Source: Marinomonas flavescens
Lineage (GTDB): Bacteria > Pseudomonadota > Gammaproteobacteria > Pseudomonadales > Marinomonadaceae
DNA: 42,126 nucleotides
Assembly: GCF_004352835.1 (NCBI RefSeq)
Contig: NZ_SJSB01000025.1
Location: 1 to 42,126, forward strand
Direction of reading: 5' to 3'
Under the pieces are notes generated by a model that was given only the letters and a program-made list of their open reading frames with translations, was not told the DNA's origin and did no database searches. Shown in pieces: positions 1 to 7,120 of this stretch. Positions within the stretch are counted from its first letter, which is position 1. Each line of letters begins with the position of its first letter. Position numbers and translations under genes: made by a program.

Positions 1-308
1 CGCCATGGACACTAATCACCTAGAGCGAGAGATAAGACCTATCCCAATGGGTAAGAAAAACTGGCTCTTCTGTTGGACAGAACTGGGCGCCGAACACGTT
101 GGCATCATCCAAAGCCTAATCTGCACCTGCAAGCTGCACGACATCGACCCTAACGACTACCTGACAGATATCTTGCAACGAGTCAGCCAACATCCAGCAA
201 AAAAAACCGCTGACTTGATCCCAAGACGATGGAAGCAGCTGTTCGCAGACAACCCGTTGAAATCGTCATTGCTCTGAGAGTCAATGACTCCCTAGAATGA
301 ACGCTTAC
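1..308 (+). mobile_element. Right end of an IS66-family insertion sequence (partial)
   Basis: The C-terminal end of an IS66 TnpC transposase is followed by about 30 bp and then a terminal repeat ending CGCTTAC at 302-308. Read inward this begins GTAAGCG, the usual tip of IS66 elements. The left part of the element lies outside the window. The tip abuts a degraded IS5-type transposase, so the IS66 copy appears to have inserted into an older IS. IS66 makes 8-bp target duplications, so 309-316 would be one copy; the other cannot be seen. Confidence 0.8.
2..277 (+). CDS. IS66 family transposase TnpC, C-terminal fragment (cut by window edge)
   Basis: The reading frame is open from the first base, so the gene begins before the window; the ATG at 5 is internal. 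The 91 visible residues match the conserved end of IS66 TnpC: a DTNHLEREIRPIPMGKKNW segment, then WTELGAEHVGIIQSL, then a helical tail containing DYLTDILQRV. In this family the DDE catalytic domain precedes this part and the tail is the IS66 C-terminal domain. Only the 3' end is visible, so I cannot say whether the transposase is intact. Confidence 0.85.
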   Translation, partial: AMDTNHLEREIRPIPMGKKNWLFCWTELGAEHVGIIQSLICTCKLHDIDPNDYLTDILQRVSQHPAKKTADLIPRRWKQLFADNPLKSSLL

Positions 309-311
309 AAT

Positions 312-440
312 AAAGCGATGGTTTGGTTTTAGGAAAGTCATCTATCGCGGCTTAGAGAAAAATGATAATAAGCTGGCATGCTGTTTGCTTTAGCCAATGT
401 GTTTAAAATTGATCAGATGATACGCGCCGCAAGGGGTTAA
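312..440 (+). pseudogene. IS5-type transposase remnant, frameshifted
   Basis: Conceptual translation in shifting frames gives AMVWF (315-329), then RKVIYRGLEKNDNKL (331-375), then MLFALANVFKIDQMIRAARG and a stop at 438-440. The YRGLxKN...LANxF pattern is the typical C-terminus of IS5-group transposases. At least two frame changes are needed, and the 5' part has been displaced by the IS66 element ending at 308. It is therefore a dead fragment, identified by motif only. Confidence 0.6.
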
Positions 441-715
441 TCCGTTCAAAAGCCCCTAAACAAAGCTGAATGAGCTTATTTAGGGGCTAAAAGTACTGAA
501 GTGAGTAACATTTTGTGCTTTTAAACAAATTAGGCATTCTGGTCACAATGCGAATTCTTAATCGCAGTTTCCTTAGCCTTGAAGCAAAGATTGTCCACTG
601 CTAATTAAAAAACAATTAGGCATTCTATTTTAGAAATATGAATTTCATTTATTTCCATAGTAAATACATAAATCAACCTTCCCTAATCAATAATTAGTCA
701 ATTAATATCCTTCAG
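441..715. other. Gene-free stretch after the IS remnants, with a 13-bp direct repeat
   Basis: Apart from the hairpin at 451-488, the only structure I see is a direct repeat of AATTAGGCATTCT at 528-540 and 614-626, 86 bp apart. It could mark the footprint of a lost mobile element or be chance in AT-rich DNA. I see no convincing coding sequence. Confidence 0.4.
451..488. terminator. Nested hairpin downstream of the IS5 remnant
   Basis: AGCCCCTAAA at 451-460 pairs with TTTAGGGGCT at 479-488, and the enclosed segment folds again (AAGCT/AGCTT). It follows the transposase stop by 10 bp and may be the terminator or subterminal structure of the old IS5 element. No long T tract follows. Confidence 0.45.
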
Positions 716-1861
716 TTAATTTACTTTATATTCGTCAATAATTGATCTATTTACGTCAATGCCAATACCTGGTTTGGTAGGAATCTGGACCTTACCATTC
801 ACCATGCTAATGCCATCAAAGATCAAATCCTTACGAAATGGGTGGGAAGACTGATCAAATTCCAACATTGGATGCGTTGGATTCAAGGAGAGAGGTGAAG
901 AAGGGATAGAGGCGATAAACTGCAAAGATGCGGCGATACCAATCCCTGACCCCCACACATGCGGAATCATCATCGTTTGATTCGCTTGGGCCATAGCTGC
1001 AATTTTCTTACACTCTGTAATACCACCAGATGAACACAAATCAGGCTGAATAATATCTAAAGCACGAGCCTCCAGCCAAGGTTGAAAACCCATTTTTCCA
1101 AATACCTGCTCACCTGCGGTAATATACGCTCCCGAAAGATTTTTAATTTGCTGGTAACCCTTAATATCTTCAGGCGACAATAGCTCTTCAAGAAAATAAA
1201 GATTCAAATCTTCCGTAGCCTTGATAAGACGACGAGCCTGAGCGGCATTATAGGCACCATTTGCATCAGCCATAATTTTTACTTTATCGCCAACTGCATT
1301 TCTAATTGCTTTAATAATCGCAACGTCTTCTTCGATGCCAAAACCAATCTTAAGCTTGAATGCTTCAAAACCCGCATTGACATATCGATGCGCTTCTTTA
1401 ATAGAATCTTCAGGATAGATACCGCTTTCTGTGCGGTAAAAACCAGTAGCGTAAGGCGTTACTTCAGTACGAAAAGCACCACCAATTAAAGAGTGAATAG
1501 GCTTATTAAGCACCCTCCCCATCACATCCCAAAGAGCAATATCAACACCACTAATAGCATTAACCGCTGAGCCACCCTGGCCATAAGGGCGCGTCGTGTT
1601 ATACATTTCTTCCCATAGCACCTCAACATCGAATGGGCTACGACCAAGCAGAATAGGTTTAAATACCTGCTCAATAAAAGCCGCAGCGATGTGTGGTGGC
1701 TGCAAACCGTGACAAAGAGACTCACCCCAACCTGTGACACCTTCATCGGTGATAATTTCAACAATAAGCGAGCTTCGCTGTTTTACCCAGCCTTGAGAAA
1801 AATAAAAAGGTTCATCTAAAGGAACCGAAATAGCATGGGGGATCACATCAATAATTTTCAT
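716..1861 (-). CDS. Enolase-superfamily (mandelate racemase/muconate lactonizing) enzyme, galactarolactone cycloisomerase-like
   Basis: A 381-residue enzyme of the mandelate racemase/muconate lactonizing group, which abstracts the proton alpha to a carboxylate using Mg2+. The N-terminal capping domain covers about 1-125 and the barrel about 135-365. Visible active-site residues are the KLK motif (K169/K171) at the end of strand two, metal ligands D199 (MADANG), E225 (LEEL) and E251 (AGEQ), D274 (QPDLC) and H301 (PHVWG). The FKLKIGFGIEED and PHVWGSG stretches resemble D-galactarolactone cycloisomerase, so a hexaric- or hexonic-acid substrate is likely, but dehydratases share the same residues. 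A GntR/FCD regulator lies upstream on the same strand, and its promoter shares an operator motif with this gene. All catalytic residues are present. The exact substrate is unresolved. Confidence 0.8.
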   Translation of the reverse strand: MKIIDVIPHAISVPLDEPFYFSQGWVKQRSSLIVEIITDEGVTGWGESLCHGLQPPHIAAAFIEQVFKPILLGRSPFDVEVLWEEMYNTTRPYGQGGSAVNAISGVDIALWDVMGRVLNKPIHSLIGGAFRTEVTPYATGFYRTESGIYPEDSIKEAHRYVNAGFEAFKLKIGFGIEEDVAIIKAIRNAVGDKVKIMADANGAYNAAQARRLIKATEDLNLYFLEELLSPEDIKGYQQIKNLSGAYITAGEQVFGKMGFQPWLEARALDIIQPDLCSSGGITECKKIAAMAQANQTMMIPHVWGSGIGIAASLQFIASIPSSPLSLNPTHPMLEFDQSSHPFRKDLIFDGISMVNGKVQIPTKPGIGIDVNRSIIDEYKVN

Positions 1862-1911
1862 AAAATCTAACCTTGACCAAGGAGCTAGCTAAAAAAAAAC
1901 AACTCAAGATT

Positions 1912-1927
1912 TTGTATCGAGATACAA
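1912..1927. promoter_or_regulatory. 16-bp palindrome TTGTATCGAGATACAA upstream of the enolase-superfamily gene
   Basis: TTGTATC and GATACAA flank a 2-bp centre as a perfect dyad, 51-66 bp upstream of the gene's start. The same half-sites recur upstream of dctP (19495-19521) and of the lactate-permease-family gene (22728-22744). A TTGTAT...ATACAA form is plausible for a GntR/FadR-type or similar sugar-acid repressor. The binding protein is unknown. Confidence 0.5.
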
Positions 1928-1950
1928 TACAGAAGTAGCGGTATATTTAA

Positions 1951-1993
1951 ATATTAAAACATCATATGTTTATAACATATGATGTTTTAATAT
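1951..1993. promoter_or_regulatory. Perfect 20-bp inverted repeat: double operator candidate
   Basis: Positions 1951-1970 and 1974-1993 are exact reverse complements around a 3-bp centre. Each arm holds the 13-mer AACATATGATGTT (1974-1986 direct; 1958-1970 inverted). The same 13-mer occurs at 3037-3049, just before the GntR regulator gene. It fits an AACAT-N3-ATGTT operator. Likely function: tandem binding sites for the GntR regulator. A transcribed hairpin is also possible. Confidence 0.6.
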
Positions 1994-2136
1994 GGCAATT
2001 TATATGTCTAAAATACAGCGGAATTAAACGATTTGAGAGTTATTTGTAAGCAGAGACTTAGCGGAAAGGTGGCAACAACCTAATTTTATATAAATGAGAA
2101 TCCATACTGAAAAGGCTATGCACAAGAAAAGAAAAT

Positions 2137-2310
2137 GTGGCTAAGAAAAAATCTAATAAGTTCAACCCTAGAAAAATTCGCCTAAAAAGAAACTATAATC
2201 ATGCAAGCAGGCATCTCATGAGAAATACAGCTGCTAAACATGACGTTAAGCATAAAGACTTACAGGCTATTCGGAGTGAAACGAAAGACACTTTAAGTAA
2301 CTTTTTCTGA
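2137..2310 (+). CDS. Possible small basic protein (57 aa), GTG start
   Basis: An open frame starts at GTG 2137 and ends with TGA at 2308-2310. It encodes a strongly basic product rich in K, R, H and N that begins VAKKKSNKFNPRKIRLKR. No ATG lies upstream in frame and the ribosome site is weak (AGAAAAG). Its 3' end overlaps the convergent end of the GntR gene by 18 bp. The KFNPRxxRLKR pattern looks protein-like rather than random, but I cannot name a family. It may be a real small gene, the tail of a decayed one, or chance. Confidence 0.3.
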   Translation: MAKKKSNKFNPRKIRLKRNYNHASRHLMRNTAAKHDVKHKDLQAIRSETKDTLSNFF

Positions 2311-3024
2311 CAATCGATGCTTTGCATCACTTAATAATTCTTGGGTAAGGCTTTCAGCCAAATCCCCATCACGTGAAGCAATGGCATTATAGACAGCTCG
2401 ATGAAACGGGATAGAGTCTGCATTATTTCTAGGATCTCTATTGGTAATACGAATACTAACCAATAAAGCAGAATAAATAACACCTTCCATCGCCTTTAAA
2501 AACTCATTACGAGCAGCAAGTAAGACGGTACGATGAAACAAAGCATCAGCAACAATATAATCCTCTACTGATCCTTTTTCATTTTCCATACGAAAACAAG
2601 CTTTGTCGATTTCAACAATGTCTTCGTCTGTCGCTCTCTCGGCTGCCCAACGAGCTGCTTTTGGCTCAAACGCCAAACGAACATCCATTAATTGACGAAG
2701 AAAATCTTTATTTGGTGGCGCAGACAGATGCCATGCCAATACATCATCATCCCAGATTACCCAATGATTCCGAGATCGTACTTTCGTGCCTATACCGCGA
2801 CGCACATCCAACAATCCTTTGCTGACCAAAATTTTGACCGCGTCTCGAATGACAACCTTACTCACCTGGTAACGCTTCGTTAGCGCTGTCTCATCATCAA
2901 TCAAACTACCAGGAACATAAGTACCAGCAACAATACGGCGACCTAACTCTCGAGCCACCTGAGTAGATAAACTCGGGGCCATGCCTGCTGCTTGCTTTAA
3001 ATCGTAATATATTAATTCGCTCAT
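2293..3024 (-). CDS. GntR family transcriptional regulator, FadR/FCD subfamily
   Basis: The 243-residue protein has a winged helix-turn-helix at about 18-85 (ELGRRIVAGTYVPGS, then the recognition region KRYQVSKVVIRDAVK and the wing RRGIGTKV). An all-helical FCD effector domain follows at about 105-235. D160, H164 and H208 are placed like the metal ligands that bind carboxylate effectors in this subfamily. Such proteins usually repress sugar-acid or organic-acid catabolism and are released by a pathway intermediate. The neighbouring enolase-superfamily gene is the obvious target. A 13-bp dyad at 3037-3049 directly in front of the start suggests autoregulation. Confidence 0.85.
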   Translation of the reverse strand: MSELIYYDLKQAAGMAPSLSTQVARELGRRIVAGTYVPGSLIDDETALTKRYQVSKVVIRDAVKILVSKGLLDVRRGIGTKVRSRNHWVIWDDDVLAWHLSAPPNKDFLRQLMDVRLAFEPKAARWAAERATDEDIVEIDKACFRMENEKGSVEDYIVADALFHRTVLLAARNEFLKAMEGVIYSALLVSIRITNRDPRNNADSIPFHRAVYNAIASRDGDLAESLTQELLSDAKHRLSEKVT

Positions 3025-3036
3025 AATTCACATTCA

Positions 3037-3049
3037 AACATATGATGTT
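3037..3049. promoter_or_regulatory. Operator candidate AACATATGATGTT before the GntR gene
   Basis: An AACAT-N3-ATGTT dyad lies 13 bp upstream of the regulator's ATG. It is identical to both copies inside the large inverted repeat at 1951-1993. Its position over the 5' leader or promoter suits autorepression. Confidence 0.55.
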
Positions 3050-3343
3050 TATACCGTCAATAAATAACTTATTTTACCATTAAACGCCATGAATTTTTTA
3101 TGAAAACACAGCCCTAGAGTCAGTATTTAGTCAAAAAATATGAATTTTAAAGGAGGTAAAAAGAATCCTTTTAACTCTCATAATAGACTAATTAGGTCAT
3201 CAGTGCTTACGTGGACCTTTACTCACCAAAACAACAATTATATCATTAGGTAATAAGCTTATTACCAATCTAAGCGCAACATCAATACCCTTTCTAACGA
3301 AGCAATATTAATTTTAACAAACCAACCTACTAATGAGTTTTTG
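3050..3343. other. Intergenic region between the GntR and SulP genes
   Basis: These 294 bp hold divergent promoters that I cannot place precisely. A consensus anti-16S match, AAAGGAGGT, lies at 3149-3157 without an ATG, GTG or TTG at normal spacing. It is followed by a small AAAAG-AATC-CTTTT dyad. No gene is visible. Confidence 0.4.
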
Positions 3344-5068
3344 ATGAATAAAATGACAGTTGAACGCATCATCCCCGCATGGAAGTGGCTCAAAACATAT
3401 TCTTTGGGTGATTTACAAAACGACACTGCAGCCAGCTTAATTTTCACCATTATGGTAATACCACAAAGTCTTGCTTATGCAATGTTAGCCGGCTTACCTG
3501 CTATTACTGGCCTATACGCGAGCATCTTGCCTTCAATTTTATATTCTATTTTTGGTACTAGCCGAACACTGGCTGTTGGACCCGTCGCTCTCACGTCCGT
3601 TATGACCGCCTCTGCGATATTGCCTTTTGCAGCTTCAGGCTCTGAGCATTACGCAACTATCGCCATCTTACTGGCACTCATGTCTGGCGTGCTTTTATTA
3701 GTATTAAGCTTGTTTCGATTAGGCTTTCTCACAAACCTAATGAGCCACCCCGTTATTTCTGGTTTCATTAGTGCCACCGCTTTAATTGTAATAATAGGAC
3801 AATTTAAATATTTGTTAGGCATTGAATCAGAAGGAGATACCCTTATCCCTCTAGTCACTAGCCTATATAGACACTTAAGTGAGACAAACTCACCAACACT
3901 CATACTTAGCATTATCTCTATTGGATCTTTGCTTATCATGCGCAGCCATTTTTCATCATTTTTAATCAAAATTGGTTGTTCAAAACATACGGTTAAACTA
4001 ATAGGCAAATCAGGCCCTGTCTTTGTTGTCGTCTTTGCAACCCTTGCTGTTGCCATTTTGTCATTAGATAAAATGGGGGTGAGTATTATAGGCGCAGTGC
4101 CTACGACACTCCCTAAAATTCAACTGGGCAACGTCACCCTAGCAATGGTAAAAGAATTAATACCGAGTACTATTTTAATCAGCATTGTTGGTTTTGTTGG
4201 CTCAGTCTCCGTCGCACAAACCTATGCCGCTAAACATCGACAAGACATTGATCCTAACCAAGAACTAACAGGCCTAGGACTTGCCAATATAGGCTCTGCC
4301 TTAAGTGGCGCATTCCCTGTTACTGGAGGATTTTCGCGGACGGTTCTTAATGCTGAATCTGGCGCGACAAGTCCGATGACGGGCATTATTACCGCGGTGC
4401 TTATCTTTCTGACGTTGTTATTTTTAACACCATTATTCTTCTATCTACCTAAAGCCATTTTAGCGTCGATTATTTCTATTTCTATGATGAAATTAATCAG
4501 CGTCCAAGATTTACGTCATCTTTGGCGTTTTTCTAAAAAAGAAGCGATTCTATTATTGATTACATTTTTTGCTGTGTTAATTGAAGGTATGGAAACTGGC
4601 TTAATCGTAGGTGTGTGTTTGTCTTTGCTGTTTTTCCTTTGGCATACCAGTCACCCGCACATTGCCATTGTTGGTCGTGTTCCGGGGACTGAGCACTTTC
4701 GTAACGTACAACGCTTTACCGTCGAAACCCATCAAAGCGTGTTGACGGTTCGAATCGATGAGAACTTGTTTTTTGCCAATGCCCGCATTCTTGAAGAGCG
4801 TTTACAGCAAGTGGTGTCTGAAAACAAAGAGGTGAAACACTTAATTTTGATGTGCACCGCGGTCAACATGATTGACGCCAGTGCATTACAAAGCTTAGAG
4901 AAGATCTTTACCCGTTTGGCGGATGCCGGCGTGCAGTTGCACTTATCTGAGGTAAAAGGGCCGGTAATGGACAAACTAAAAGACACTCAGTTACTTAAAG
5001 AGTTAAACGGAGAAGTCTTTTTGACTCAGCATCAGGCGATTAAGGCCTTAGAGGGTTGCCAAGTATAG
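3344..5068 (+). CDS. SulP family anion (sulfate-type) transporter with STAS domain
   Basis: The product is an inner-membrane SLC26/SulP transporter of about 574 residues. It has a hydrophobic core (about 10-420) with the family signature PQSLAYAMLAGLPAITGLY near the N-terminus, followed by a cytoplasmic STAS domain (about 440-565, with the RIDENLFFANA and VNMIDASAL segments). Family substrates include sulfate, bicarbonate and dicarboxylates; this one is not determined. The frame opens at TTG 3341. ATG 3344 or ATG 3353 is more likely; 3353 aligns with the start of the paralogue at 26651-28360. The ribosome site is weak for all of them. It stands alone, divergent from the GntR regulator. Confidence 0.85.
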   Translation: MNKMTVERIIPAWKWLKTYSLGDLQNDTAASLIFTIMVIPQSLAYAMLAGLPAITGLYASILPSILYSIFGTSRTLAVGPVALTSVMTASAILPFAASGSEHYATIAILLALMSGVLLLVLSLFRLGFLTNLMSHPVISGFISATALIVIIGQFKYLLGIESEGDTLIPLVTSLYRHLSETNSPTLILSIISIGSLLIMRSHFSSFLIKIGCSKHTVKLIGKSGPVFVVVFATLAVAILSLDKMGVSIIGAVPTTLPKIQLGNVTLAMVKELIPSTILISIVGFVGSVSVAQTYAAKHRQDIDPNQELTGLGLANIGSALSGAFPVTGGFSRTVLNAESGATSPMTGIITAVLIFLTLLFLTPLFFYLPKAILASIISISMMKLISVQDLRHLWRFSKKEAILLLITFFAVLIEGMETGLIVGVCLSLLFFLWHTSHPHIAIVGRVPGTEHFRNVQRFTVETHQSVLTVRIDENLFFANARILEERLQQVVSENKEVKHLILMCTAVNMIDASALQSLEKIFTRLADAGVQLHLSEVKGPVMDKLKDTQLLKELNGEVFLTQHQAIKALEGCQV

Positions 5069-5083
5069 AAAAGGCCTAACAAA

Positions 5084-5155
5084 AACACCGCTGAGTCATT
5101 ACCGCCACAAGACTAACTTTGCGTTAGCTTGCAGCAAATAATAATCAGCGGTGTT
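5084..5155. terminator. Large stem with internal hairpin between convergent genes
   Basis: AACACCGCTGA at 5084-5094 pairs perfectly with TCAGCGGTGTT at 5145-5155. The 50-nt interior contains a second small stem (CTAAC/GTTAG near 5113-5126). It sits between convergent genes, so a two-way terminator is the simple reading. The long structured loop is unusual for that. Confidence 0.45.
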
Positions 5156-5198
5156 CATTAAATCAGCGCGTTATACGTCTATTTAATGAATAATCGGC

Positions 5199-6056
5199 TT
5201 ATAGATTACCAAACTTACCATTGGTGTTTTTCCATTCGCTTTTCGGCAAAATCGTTTCCATGACATCCCAATGTTCGGCGATCTTGCCATTTTCTACACG
5301 GAATAAATCATAGTAAGAGGTCTCTTTACCCGCAAACTTCCCTTCACTGATGGCCAATACAAAGTTCCCTTCACCCAGTACCTTATGTACTTTTGTAAAC
5401 GTCATTTTAATGCCATGTTTCGCCATTTGATCCATCGCTTGACCTAGGCCGGACAAACCATCTGCAATCGCGGTATTGTGTTGAATGTAATGGTCGCCGT
5501 CAAAAAACTGTGACATTTTTTGGTATTCACCTTTCACCAATACCGTATTCACAAAATCGCTTACTAGGGCTTTATTAGCGGCGGTTTTATCCAGATCCTT
5601 AACCCTCAATGCGCCATCTAATTGAGTATGTCCACTCGGATTTGGTTTATCTGCTTTAACGGTTAAATTGTCCCAATGCTCGACAATCAGACCTTTGTCG
5701 AAACGAAATACATCAAAACCGACCTTTGGACCAAAAAAATTGTAATCTGTTTGAGTAAACACGTAATTACCGTCTTCAAATGATCGAACCACCTGTACTT
5801 TTGCACTGCCTTTTGGCAGAGCTTGCAACACTTCACCAAAACCTGCTAAACCATCGCCAATAGCCAAATTATGCTGTGTGTAATGACGAGCATTGATGTA
5901 ACCAATCGCTTTCGTATCACCCGTTTCAATGGCATTCAATACGGCTACTGCTTTGTCTTTGTTAGAAACAGTCGCTGGGGTAGAAACACTCGTACTGGTA
6001 CATGCGCTCAATAATGCACTACTGGCGACAAGTGTGGCTAAAAGTGTTGTTTTCAT
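5199..6056 (-). CDS. Lipoprotein with two SnoaL-like (NTF2-fold) repeats
   Basis: The 285-residue product starts with a lipoprotein signal whose lipobox LLSAC puts the modified cysteine at residue 19. Two homologous SnoaL-like domains follow. The first (about 34-140) has HYTQHNLAIGDGL and ends FDKGLIVEHWDNL; the second (about 155-270) has HYIQHNTAIADGL and ends VENGKIAEHWDVM. The repeated YxQHNxAIxDGL...EHWD pattern shows internal duplication. SnoaL-like proteins are small-molecule enzymes or binding proteins; no reaction can be assigned. The start is supported by a GAGG ribosome site 8 nt upstream. The product is expected to be anchored in an envelope membrane. Confidence 0.8.
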   Translation of the reverse strand: MKTTLLATLVASSALLSACTSTSVSTPATVSNKDKAVAVLNAIETGDTKAIGYINARHYTQHNLAIGDGLAGFGEVLQALPKGSAKVQVVRSFEDGNYVFTQTDYNFFGPKVGFDVFRFDKGLIVEHWDNLTVKADKPNPSGHTQLDGALRVKDLDKTAANKALVSDFVNTVLVKGEYQKMSQFFDGDHYIQHNTAIADGLSGLGQAMDQMAKHGIKMTFTKVHKVLGEGNFVLAISEGKFAGKETSYYDLFRVENGKIAEHWDVMETILPKSEWKNTNGKFGNL

Positions 6057-6189
6057 GTTTTTTTCCTCACAGTTGAATATGCCGCTATTGTAAGGAGAAT
6101 TGAAAAATCGCAGAGGTCAAAACAAGCCACAAAATGGTAAATATTGAACCGTTTGAAAAACACTTAATACATTACATAAGGAATATGAA

Positions 6190-7065
6190 CTAAGTCTTTT
6201 TCTTAAATTGACTTGGTGTCATTAAGGTGTGCTTTTTAAAGTATTTAACGAAATTGGTGACCTCGTCAAAACCGAGACTACTGGCAATTTGTTGAACTTG
6301 GGCATTCTCTATCGACAAACGCCGCTTGGCTTCTAACACCACATGAGCGTCAATAAGCTGTTTGGCGGTAAGGTTAGTTGCAATTTTGCAGATTTTATTC
6401 AGGGTTTTATAACTGGTACCAATCAAGTGCGCGTATTCATTGGCGTCACGAATGCTTGCATAATCACGCGCCAAGCAAGCCACAAAACGCTCAAAGCACT
6501 TAATCTGTGACGCGTTTATTTGGCAATGATAAATGTCTGGCCTTAATTCACTCACCTTGGTCAATACGGCAGCAAAAAGAACTTTGACATATTGTATGTT
6601 TACCGGCGTATTGGTAAATTCGGCCGCTATTAACATCAAAATACTCTGTAATGACAGGGCTTGTTTCTCAGCCATCAACAAACTTGGGCGATAAGAGGAC
6701 AAGAACTGAGTCGGCGCAAAAATTCGAGCGTCGATGGCGGCCGTTACCTCATCCAAATAGCGATCCGTGAATATCACCACGGTGGCGGCGGGTTTGTTCA
6801 CTAAATCAAAGGCGTGTATTTGCCCCTTATTCACCAACACCAAGGCATTTTTTTCCACCGGGAAAGCGTGAAAATCGACAAAGTGCTCGCCTTCATTCCC
6901 CGTATAAATAATAAGGTTATGAAAGTTCACCCGATGCGGCTGGTCAATATACGCCAGCTCACCGCTTTCTGCTCGACGATAAAGTTGATCAATATCAAAT
7001 ACTTGAAAACCAACTTTTAACAAGCTCGATTCTTTAAATTCAATTTGTCGTATTTCATTACTCAT
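6190..7065 (-). CDS. AraC family transcriptional regulator
   Basis: With the start at ATG 7065 (MSNEIRQIEF) the protein has 291 residues. An N-terminal cupin-like sensing region (about 1-150) is followed by a C-terminal AraC double helix-turn-helix (about 205-290), including IASSLGFDEVTNFVKYFKKH and TPSQFKKK. A longer frame begins at 7134 but would overlap the upstream LysR gene by 14 bp. ATG 7065 has a GAAG-type ribosome site and avoids that. It lies 55 bp after the LysR stop on the same strand, so the two regulators may be co-transcribed. The effector is unknown. Confidence 0.8.
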   Translation of the reverse strand: MSNEIRQIEFKESSLLKVGFQVFDIDQLYRRAESGELAYIDQPHRVNFHNLIIYTGNEGEHFVDFHAFPVEKNALVLVNKGQIHAFDLVNKPAATVVIFTDRYLDEVTAAIDARIFAPTQFLSSYRPSLLMAEKQALSLQSILMLIAAEFTNTPVNIQYVKVLFAAVLTKVSELRPDIYHCQINASQIKCFERFVACLARDYASIRDANEYAHLIGTSYKTLNKICKIATNLTAKQLIDAHVVLEAKRRLSIENAQVQQIASSLGFDEVTNFVKYFKKHTLMTPSQFKKKT

Positions 7066-7120
7066 AAGGAATTCTTCATATAACGCACTTACATAAAGAG
7101 GGGGAGTAAAATCGCCTCGG

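Noticed and set aside
3649..4056. 135-codon minus-strand frame
   Set aside because: Antisense shadow of the SulP transporter gene.
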